Shown here one piece after another: positions 43,619 through 50,178 of a DNA stretch of 50,178 nucleotides. The first letter of the stretch is position 1. Each line of letters begins with the position of its first letter. Made by a program: the position numbers and the translations under genes. The DNA comes from Maridesulfovibrio bastinii DSM 16055 (GTDB lineage Bacteria; Desulfobacterota; Desulfovibrionia; Desulfovibrionales; Desulfovibrionaceae), in assembly GCF_000429985.1 (NCBI RefSeq), contig NZ_AUCX01000025.1:1-50178 (forward strand), written 5' to 3'. The notes beneath the pieces are model-generated. The model was not told the origin of the DNA and searched no databases. It was given only the letters and a program-made list of their open reading frames with translations.

Positions 43619-44701
43619 ATGAATAATGATCTCTCAATACGCGCATTGCTAAAGACTTTCGGTGAGTTTCAGGCTGTGGATAATGTCTCGTTTGATGTTC
43701 CTCAGGGTTCTTTCTTTTCAATACTCGGTCCTTCCGGGTGTGGAAAGACCACACTTCTAAGGATGATTTCCGGATTTGAGGAGCCGACTTCAGGGGATAT
43801 TGAAATCCGGGGCAAAAGTATGCTTGGAGTCCCTCCGAACAAACGTCCTGTCAATCTTGTTTTTCAGCACCTGGCCTTGTTCCCAATGATGGATGTTGCT
43901 GAAAATATCGGTTTTGGATTAAAGCGTCGCGGATTTAAATCTGCGGTTATAAAATCTAAAATTGAAGCTGTTCTGGAAAGGGTGGGGCTGCCCGGTTACG
44001 GTTTAAAACAGGTCAGCCAGCTTTCAGGAGGGCAGCGGCAGCGGGTAGCTATCGCCCGTTGTCTGGTTCTGGAGCCATCGGTTCTGCTTCTGGATGAACC
44101 ACTTGGAGCTCTTGATCTTAAACTGAGGGAGCAAATGAAAGTTGAATTGAAAAAGTTGCAGTCCAAAGTCGGAACAACTTTTGTTTATATAACCCATGAT
44201 CAGTCCGAAGCACTTGTTATGTCCGACAAAGTTGCTGTTATGAATAAAGGATGCTTTGAACAGGTTGGTTCACCTAAAGATTTATATGGAAACCCGGAAA
44301 CTCCATTTGTTGCCCGTTTTGTGGGTGAGAATAACCGCTGGGAAGTCACAATTATAGACAGTTGTGAAAATAAAGTAACTGTGGCTACTCCGGAGGGATA
44401 CACCTTTAATATAAGGTCGCAGCACGGTTTTATAAAAGGGGAAAAGGCGGACTTGTTCTTGAGGCCGGAAGCAATGCTGATTGAACCGGATCAAACCTCG
44501 GAAATGAATATTTTCAGGGTAACCGTTAAAAGTATTCTCTTTGATGGAGCCAACAGTCGTTTACTGACAGTAACAGGGAATGATCGCGAGCTTATAGTAA
44601 GCCTGCCCCAGAATCGCCAGTTTGATTATATTGAACCCGGTCATAATATTTCAGTTGGCTGGCTCCCTGATTCAGGGGTGTGCTTCAAGGCGGAGGTCTA
44701 G
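43619..44701 (+). CDS. PotA-type ABC ATPase
   Basis: A 360-residue ATPase of the polyamine/Fe/maltose group. It has Walker A GPSGCGKTT, Q-loop VFQHLALFPM, signature LSGGQRQRVAIARCL, Walker B VLLLDEPLGALD and H-loop ITHDQSEAL. Residues about 235-360 form the C-terminal TOBE regulatory domain (FLRPEAMLIEPDQ). It should energise the two permeases that follow. The ribosome-binding site is weak. Its stop is directly followed by the GTG of the next gene. Confidence 0.94.
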   Translation: MNNDLSIRALLKTFGEFQAVDNVSFDVPQGSFFSILGPSGCGKTTLLRMISGFEEPTSGDIEIRGKSMLGVPPNKRPVNLVFQHLALFPMMDVAENIGFGLKRRGFKSAVIKSKIEAVLERVGLPGYGLKQVSQLSGGQRQRVAIARCLVLEPSVLLLDEPLGALDLKLREQMKVELKKLQSKVGTTFVYITHDQSEALVMSDKVAVMNKGCFEQVGSPKDLYGNPETPFVARFVGENNRWEVTIIDSCENKVTVATPEGYTFNIRSQHGFIKGEKADLFLRPEAMLIEPDQTSEMNIFRVTVKSILFDGANSRLLTVTGNDRELIVSLPQNRQFDYIEPGHNISVGWLPDSGVCFKAEV

Positions 44702-45553
44702 GTGAAGAATTTCAGGATAATGTTCTGGGTATTTTTAACTCCTGTGCTGTGCTGGTTGTTACTGCTTATTGTCCTACCTCATCTCGATCTGCTGACCATG
44801 AGTTTCAGAGGTGAAAACGATTACGGAGATATGGTCTGGACTCTCCAGAATTACAAAAACTTTTTTACGGAGCCAATCTACTGGTTTACCTTTGTTCGAA
44901 CCGCCGGCTATGCAGTTATTACAACCGTTATCTGTCTTGTGCTTGCTCTGCCTGTTTCCTTTTATATAGCGAAACTGGCCAGACCCGGAATCAGGGGAAC
45001 TTTGATGGTCCTCTTGCTTCTGCCGTTCTGGGTCAGCGAACTTGTAAGGGTTTATGGATGGATGATTCTTTTGCGGGAATCTGGGGTCATCAATTTTATA
45101 TTGCTCAAGGCAGGGCTTATAAATTCTCCTATAGAGATGCTCTACAATGATGCAACTATGATTATGGGGCTTGTTTACACCTCAATGCTTTTTATGATTG
45201 TCCCGCTGGTTTCCGTCATGGAAAGCCTTGATAACAGTTTAATTGAAGCGGCGTGTGATCTTGGTGCCGGAAAGCTGGCTATATGGCGAAAGATAATAAT
45301 TCCACACTGTAAACCCGGAATAACTTCAGGATGTATAGTTGTTTTTATGCTGGCTCTTGGGAATTACCTGACCCCGAATCTGATGGGCGGTAAGAACTCC
45401 TTGTGGTTTACGGAGCAGATTTACAATCAGTTTATTGCCAGCTTCAACTGGAATCAGGGAGCCGCCTTCGGTTTTCTGCTTTTGCTCCTTAGCTCACTTA
45501 TTATCTGGGTCGGGCTTAAACTGACCGGACAGAAACTGGGGGAGGTTGCCTGA
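44702..45553 (+). CDS. PotB-type ABC permease
   Basis: A 283-residue inner-membrane permease with six predicted helices. The ATPase-contact loop reads SLIEAACDLGAGKLAIWRKI, followed by IIPHCKPGITSG. It starts at a GTG with GGAGG 5 bases upstream and immediately abuts the ATPase stop codon. It forms the importer channel with the next permease. Confidence 0.93.
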   Translation: MKNFRIMFWVFLTPVLCWLLLLIVLPHLDLLTMSFRGENDYGDMVWTLQNYKNFFTEPIYWFTFVRTAGYAVITTVICLVLALPVSFYIAKLARPGIRGTLMVLLLLPFWVSELVRVYGWMILLRESGVINFILLKAGLINSPIEMLYNDATMIMGLVYTSMLFMIVPLVSVMESLDNSLIEAACDLGAGKLAIWRKIIIPHCKPGITSGCIVVFMLALGNYLTPNLMGGKNSLWFTEQIYNQFIASFNWNQGAAFGFLLLLLSSLIIWVGLKLTGQKLGEVA

Positions 45554-46407
45554 TGATTCGTTCTTTACCCCGGAGTAAAGCCTATTGCCGCTCTTTTAAT
45601 TTTTTCATAATTCTTTATTTTGTTTTCCTTTTTGCCCCGCTGGTAATTACCTGTATACTTGCTTTTAATAATTCTGATTTTCCCTATCTTCCGTGGCAGG
45701 GATTCACCACAGACTGGTTTGTTTCAGCTGGTCCTGAAAGGATAGGGTTGTTTCAGGATTCGAGTATGATGAGGTCCATCCTGACGAGTTTTGAAACCGC
45801 GGCATGTGTTTCAATTCTCTGTGTGGTTGTAGGTACCTGCGCCAGCTTTTTATTTGAAAAAGAAAATTTCAGATTCAAAGGGATTCTTTATTTTCTGATG
45901 CTGGCGCCATTGGTTATTCCGGGAGTCATTCTTGGTATTTCACTTTTATTTGCTTCAAATACTGCCGGAACATTTTTTGAGGATAATCTTGGTCTTGATA
46001 TAGGACTTTTTCGTCCCAGCTTCTGGCTCGTTGTCTTGGGGCAGTTTTCATTTATTACAACATTTGTAACGCTTGTAGTCTCTGCAAGACTGCGTAAATT
46101 TGACCATTCTTATGAAGAAGCAGCTCTTAATCTTGGGGCCACTGAATTTCAGGTGATACGTTATGTAACTTTACGTTTTTTAAGACCGGCTATTACAGGA
46201 GCAGGTGCTGTTGCATTTCTGATGAGTTTTGAAAATTTTAATACAACTTTATTTCTTGTCGGTTCTGAACCTACTCTTCCAATAAATCTGTATCTACAGG
46301 TTAGAGATGGTAGTACTCCTGTTATAAATGCAGTTTCACTGATGTTGATTTTAGGTACTTCTATTGTTGCTCTTGCCAATTTATATCTTTGTAGAAAGAC
46401 TGACTGA
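45553..46407 (+). CDS. PotC-type ABC permease
   Basis: A 284-residue inner-membrane permease with six predicted helices. The EAA loop is HSYEEAALNLGATEFQVIRY, followed by RFLRPAITGAG. Its ATG overlaps the previous stop as TGATG, so the two permeases are translationally coupled. It is the last gene of the operon, followed by a terminator. Confidence 0.93.
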   Translation: MIRSLPRSKAYCRSFNFFIILYFVFLFAPLVITCILAFNNSDFPYLPWQGFTTDWFVSAGPERIGLFQDSSMMRSILTSFETAACVSILCVVVGTCASFLFEKENFRFKGILYFLMLAPLVIPGVILGISLLFASNTAGTFFEDNLGLDIGLFRPSFWLVVLGQFSFITTFVTLVVSARLRKFDHSYEEAALNLGATEFQVIRYVTLRFLRPAITGAGAVAFLMSFENFNTTLFLVGSEPTLPINLYLQVRDGSTPVINAVSLMLILGTSIVALANLYLCRKTD

Positions 46408-46440
46408 ATAAAAAATATCATTATTATTTTTATGAGAAAT

Positions 46441-46493
46441 TCCCCGCATGTGCAGATTTGTTTATGACTGTATATGTGGGGATTCCCTTTTTA
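46441..46493 (+). terminator. Intrinsic terminator after the PotDABC-type operon
   Basis: Bases 46441-46455 (TCCCCGCATGTGCAG) pair with 46468-46482 as a 15-bp stem with three G-U pairs, followed by a TTCCCTTTTTATT tail. Confidence 0.78.
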
Positions 46494-46640
46494 TTAATCT
46501 TATTATTTTCTTGTTATACAGCTGCTATATATGTAATGAATTACCAGATATTTTTTTGCTTTTACAACAAATTTTCTTTTCGAAAGGCTGCTTGTTCATT
46601 TTTATGTAATGCTTGTATGTTTTAGTTGTAAGGTACGGTA

Positions 46641-49600
46641 ATGTTTAATATATTGCGAGATAAAACGGTTTCTCTCCGAGTGACAGTCCTGTCAATGTTT
46701 CTGCTTGTCGTCTGCATTACCGTAAGCCTTGTGCTCGGATTGCAGTTTTATTTCAGTTGTGACCTTGCCAAAACAGCAGCGGAAAAATCCTTTCTTGGTA
46801 TTTCTGAAAAAGTAAGCGAGAGAATTCATGCTCTGGATAGACAGAGTGCTAATATAGTCAATATGCTGGGCAGTATTGACTCCATAGAAGATTTTTCTGA
46901 TTCATTTCAGAACTGCGTTTCTCTCCCTCTGCTTTCGTCAGCAATGAAAGACGCTCCTAATTATTATGCGGTTTACATAGGGTGTGATAATGGCGATTTT
47001 TTTGAAGTTATAAACCTTGAGAGTTCTGAAAGTGTGCGCCGGGAGATTGGGGCTGCTCCTGTTGACCGCTGGGTTGCCATCAGAATTTATAAAGAGAATG
47101 GTAAAAGAATAAAAGTCACATCGTTTATTGATGCCGACATGAAAGTCAGATTCAGCACCAAAGAAGCCGGAATCTATGATCCGAGCACAAGACCGTGGTT
47201 TCTTCAGGCTGCCGCATCGAAAGGAATAATCAAAACCAGCCCGTATATGTTTTCCTACCTGCACTCACCCGGAGTGACCTATGCCAGAGCTGTAAACAAT
47301 GGTCATAAGGTTGTTGCTGTGGATATTTCTTTAGCCAGCATGACCAGATTTTTAAAAAATCAGAGGCTTATACCCAATAGTAAAGTATTTTTATTTCAAG
47401 AAAATGGCGATGTTACCGCTGAAGCAGCCGAAGTTAAAATTAAGGCTGAGAAAATAAGCAGAGTTAATATCGATTTAAATGCTGAAGAAAAAGAGTTCCT
47501 TGCAAAAACAACAACGATTACTGCTTCAAATGAATTAAACTGGCCTCCATTTGACTTTGCCATGCGTGGCAGCCCAAGAGGATATTCCATTGATCTGCTT
47601 AATCTTCTGGCTGGTAAAATAGGGCTTAAAGTTAAGTATGTTAACGGATTTGACTGGGATACTCTGGTAAAACTATTTCAGAAAGGAGAACTGGACCTTC
47701 TGCATTCGCTGTTTGATTCACCTGAGCGGCAGAAAATGGGAATTTTTACACCGGAATATCTACGCATGCCCCAGATTGCTGTAACCAAAAAAGGGGTGAC
47801 AGTTAAATCCCTTGCCGAGCTGAAAGGTAAGAAGGTTGCCATTCCTAAAGGCTGGGCTACAGCCAAATTTTTGAAAAAGAATTATCCTGATATCAGGCTG
47901 CATTATGTAAAGACATCTCTGGACGCTTTAAAAGCGGTAATGGCTGGTAAAGCTTATGCCACTGTTGATAGTGCGCCTGTCTTCAAGTTCCTGCAATCCG
48001 CATATTTTTTGAAAAGCCTTAAGCTCGGTCCAATACTTCCTGAGCTTAATGTTGATGGTGGGGAAGGACTCCATTTTCTGGTTCGTCCTGAAAAAGCTGT
48101 ACTGGCTGGCCTGCTGACGAAGGTCATGAATCTTTTAACTGATGAAGATTATAAGAAGCTGGACGAGAAATGGCTGTCTTTCAGTATGGGGACGGAAAAA
48201 TCAAATTTATCCACTCAGATGGGCTCGGTTCCTTACCCGGAATTTTTGACAATGACTAAAGATGTCGGGTTGAGAGGGCGTCTTAAGACAATAAAGCTGG
48301 ATGGTAAAAAACATTTTGTCTATGTTTCCCGCCTTCAATCTTTATACGGGCATGATGAATATCTTGGATTTATAGTTCCTTTGTCTTCAACCCTGAAGCC
48401 TTATATGGAAAAAGTCCGCTTCTCAGTTATAGCTACCCTGTGTCTTCTTATATTCTTCCTTCCGCTGGTAATGTTCATAGCCAGACTAATTGTGAATCCA
48501 ATAAAAGCTCTGATGGGCGAGAGTATAAAGGTCAAAGAAAGACGTTATAATGAAGTTGTACCTGTCAGCAGCAATATTACTGAAATAGTTGATTTGTCGG
48601 CACACATGGTAGCCATGTCTGAATCCATAAGCGAATATGAAAACGCTACACATGAGCTGATGGATTCTTTTATACGGCTGATTGCCACAGCTATTGACCA
48701 TAAATCTCCCTATACAGGAGGTCATTGCGAACGTGTGCCGGAGCTTGCCATGATGATTGGCAAGGCCGCAAACGAGAATTCCGATGAGGCTTTTGCCGGT
48801 TTTAATCTCTCCACGGATGATGAGTGGCGTGAATTTCGCGTTGCAGCCTGGTTGCATGATTGTGGTAAAGTCACAACCCCGGAATATATAGTTGATAAAG
48901 CGACCAAGCTTGAAACGATCTACAACCGTATCCATGAAATTCGTATGAGATTTGAAGTCCTGCTGAGGGATGCCGAAGTAGATTACTGGCGGGATCGTTG
49001 CGTGACTGATTCCGATGTTCTTGATTTGAGAAAAACACTTCTCGAAAAACAGCAGGAAATACGGGATGATTTTGCGTTCATTGCTGAATGCAATGAAGGC
49101 AGCGAGTTTATGGATAATGAGAAAATTGAACGTATTCATAAAATTTCCGAGAAAACTTGGGTCAGATATCTTGATGACAGACTTGGCCTCGGGCATCTGG
49201 AAAAGCTCAGGTATCCTGCGGATGAGCCGGAACTTCCGCACGAGGAAAAATTACTTTCCGATAGGCCTGAACATATTATAGAAAGATTTGATTCTGCTGT
49301 AAAAACAGGCAGTGAAGGCCGATTTGCGATGAAGCCGCCCGAAAATATGTATAATCTTGGTGAAGTCTATAACCTGTGCATACAAAAGGGTACACTGACA
49401 CCGGAAGACCGCTATAAAATTAATGAACATATCATTGCCACTATTGTGATGCTTGAGGAGCTTCCTTATCCGTCTAATCTAACCAAAATTCCTGAATACG
49501 CCGGAGCTCACCATGAAACTCTTGCCGGAACTGGTTATCCTAGAAAGTTGAAAGGCGATCAGATCTCAATGCCGGGAAGGATTCTCGCCTTGTCAGATGT

Positions 49601-49820
49601 TTTTGAAGCGCTTACTGCAAGCGATCGTCCATATAAAAAGGCTAAATCATTGAGCGAAGCTCTCGATATTATGATCCTTATGGTCAAAGACCAGCATCTG
49701 GATGCTGATGTTTTCAGACTGTTCCTTGAAACGGGAATCTATAAGGAATATACAATGAAATTTCTTGCGCCGGAACAGATTGATCAAGTAGATATTAATA
49801 AATATCTTAAGGAACTATGA
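46641..49820 (+). CDS. Membrane HD-GYP sensor with Cache and binding-protein-like domains
   Basis: A 1059-residue signalling protein. Transmembrane helix one is at about residues 11-33. A Cache-type extracytoplasmic region follows (about 107-260, with YDPSTRPWFLQAAASKG). A family 3 binding-protein-like domain comes next (about 290-515: TASNELNWPPFDFAMRGSPRGYSIDLL). A further Cache-like segment ends in YLGFIVPLSSTLKPYME. Helix two is at about 592-612, then a HAMP-like linker. The C-terminal HD-GYP domain has HCERV, LHDCGKV (His739), and AGAHHETLAGTGYPRKL (His957), then DVFEALTASDRPYKK. HD-GYP enzymes hydrolyse cyclic di-GMP. About 165 extra residues separate the HD half from the GYP half. It sits downstream of the importer but behind a terminator. 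Confidence 0.92.
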   Translation: MFNILRDKTVSLRVTVLSMFLLVVCITVSLVLGLQFYFSCDLAKTAAEKSFLGISEKVSERIHALDRQSANIVNMLGSIDSIEDFSDSFQNCVSLPLLSSAMKDAPNYYAVYIGCDNGDFFEVINLESSESVRREIGAAPVDRWVAIRIYKENGKRIKVTSFIDADMKVRFSTKEAGIYDPSTRPWFLQAAASKGIIKTSPYMFSYLHSPGVTYARAVNNGHKVVAVDISLASMTRFLKNQRLIPNSKVFLFQENGDVTAEAAEVKIKAEKISRVNIDLNAEEKEFLAKTTTITASNELNWPPFDFAMRGSPRGYSIDLLNLLAGKIGLKVKYVNGFDWDTLVKLFQKGELDLLHSLFDSPERQKMGIFTPEYLRMPQIAVTKKGVTVKSLAELKGKKVAIPKGWATAKFLKKNYPDIRLHYVKTSLDALKAVMAGKAYATVDSAPVFKFLQSAYFLKSLKLGPILPELNVDGGEGLHFLVRPEKAVLAGLLTKVMNLLTDEDYKKLDEKWLSFSMGTEKSNLSTQMGSVPYPEFLTMTKDVGLRGRLKTIKLDGKKHFVYVSRLQSLYGHDEYLGFIVPLSSTLKPYMEKVRFSVIATLCLLIFFLPLVMFIARLIVNPIKALMGESIKVKERRYNEVVPVSSNITEIVDLSAHMVAMSESISEYENATHELMDSFIRLIATAIDHKSPYTGGHCERVPELAMMIGKAANENSDEAFAGFNLSTDDEWREFRVAAWLHDCGKVTTPEYIVDKATKLETIYNRIHEIRMRFEVLLRDAEVDYWRDRCVTDSDVLDLRKTLLEKQQEIRDDFAFIAECNEGSEFMDNEKIERIHKISEKTWVRYLDDRLGLGHLEKLRYPADEPELPHEEKLLSDRPEHIIERFDSAVKTGSEGRFAMKPPENMYNLGEVYNLCIQKGTLTPEDRYKINEHIIATIVMLEELPYPSNLTKIPEYAGAHHETLAGTGYPRKLKGDQISMPGRILALSDVFEALTASDRPYKKAKSLSEALDIMILMVKDQHLDADVFRLFLETGIYKEYTMKFLAPEQIDQVDINKYLKEL

Positions 49821-49833
49821 TAGATAGTCGATT

Positions 49834-50070
49834 TTAATAATTACCGGTTGAGATTGCCTTGAAGTTATAACCGTAATGGCTTTTGGAAGGTCCGGTGATA
49901 TGGACCTGCATCTGATCTTTTAAATTAAGATACACCAGATCAGACTGTTTGAAAGTGGCAAAAATACTCTGCTCAAGAAGTTCTCTCGATATATTGATGG
50001 ACCAAAGTAGAAAATTGATGGTTATCAAATTAAAATTGTTGACATGTTGAGCTGTATTTAATAAATCCAT
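49834..50070 (-). CDS. Small hypothetical protein, doubtful
   Basis: An open frame of 78 codons from ATG 50070, or 80 from GTG 50076. I do not recognise the product. The composition looks protein-like (QSDLVYLNLKDQMQVHITG), but no domain, signal peptide or cysteine cluster is visible and no Shine-Dalgarno stands at the proper distance. Its start lies 13 bases from the divergent tRNA gene, so the tRNA promoter overlaps its 5' end and its own promoter would have to lie in the tRNA. It could be a real small gene of this lineage or chance coding potential. Confidence 0.4.
   Translation of the reverse strand: MDLLNTAQHVNNFNLITINFLLWSINISRELLEQSIFATFKQSDLVYLNLKDQMQVHITGPSKSHYGYNFKAISTGNY
50039..50067 (+). 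promoter_or_regulatory. Probable promoter of tRNA-Ala
   Basis: A perfect -35 TTGACA lies at 50039-50044. Seventeen bases downstream is a weak -10 region (TAAATC, or the overlapping AT-rich sequence TTTAATAAAT). This would start transcription about 10 bases before the tRNA 5' end. Confidence 0.45.
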
Positions 50071-50083
50071 TTCCACACAAAGC

Positions 50084-50159
<76 letters not shown>

Positions 50160-50178
50160 GATATTTCAAGGACTTAGA

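Overview
The window comes from a mesophilic, probably marine, Gram-negative anaerobe and looks most like a Desulfovibrionaceae (Maridesulfovibrio-type) chromosome. This is inferred from protein style: ferredoxin-fused DUF362 and aldo/keto reductase proteins, a DhaM-HPr-enzyme I fusion, an AapJQMP amino-acid importer, and many lipoproteins and periplasmic binding proteins. No dsr, apr or rRNA marker is present, so the placement is not proven. Base composition is moderate with AT-rich spacers. There is no prophage or CRISPR array. The only mobile DNA is a decayed ISL3-family copy at the left edge.

Layout. 1-1348: a dead ISL3 transposase interrupting a TPR-protein gene, of which only the 3' end remains. 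1518-7122: an iron-dependent alcohol dehydrogenase behind an FNR-type palindrome, an NlpC/P60 lipoprotein, a YkgJ cysteine-cluster protein and a membrane acyltransferase. 7153-10768 (minus): a MarR-FUSC-DUF1656-HlyD efflux operon of the AaeB/AaeX/AaeA kind. 11012-11917: an orphan periplasmic binding protein. 12028-18287: a redox island with a minus-strand operon (MBL-fold lipoprotein, ferredoxin-tailed aldo/keto reductase, ferredoxin-containing DUF362 protein), an AraC regulator and a Tat-exported DUF362 paralogue. 18545-28245: a STAS protein, an ornithine-cyclodeaminase-like enzyme divergent from a TPP-dependent enzyme with a one-base frameshift, a GntR/UTRA regulator, the aapJQMP importer and a glycerophosphodiesterase. 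28634-33740: methylglyoxal synthase and the PEP-dependent dihydroxyacetone kinase genes dhaK, dhaL and a three-domain dhaM. 33803-35946: an APC amino-acid permease and a cytidylate-kinase-like protein. 36350-38824: a tightly overlapped trio of a binding-protein-like protein without a signal peptide, a HypB/CobW-like GTPase and an ABC ATPase without a permease. 39043-42300: a large exported subtilisin-like protease with a Cys-containing C-terminal sorting-type tail. 42484-46407: a PotDABC-type ABC importer. 46641-49820: a giant HD-GYP sensor containing Cache-like and binding-protein-like domains. 50084-50159: tRNA-Ala(GGC).

How the genes fit together. The region is dominated by uptake and signalling for small organic nutrients (amino acids, polyamine-like cations, glycerol derivatives). 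DhaK/DhaL phosphorylate dihydroxyacetone with phosphate passed from PEP through the DhaM fusion, which carries its own HPr and enzyme I. The product, DHAP, is the substrate of the adjacent methylglyoxal synthase. Three transcription units (aap, dha, pot-like) share one design: the first gene is followed by a strong intrinsic terminator and the rest lie downstream, which suggests deliberately unequal expression.

The best candidates for undescribed biology are the permease-less trio at 36350-38824, the two-compartment DUF362/AKR/MBL island, the nested Cache/binding-protein sensor fused to a HD-GYP domain with a large insertion, and the protease's C-terminal signal.
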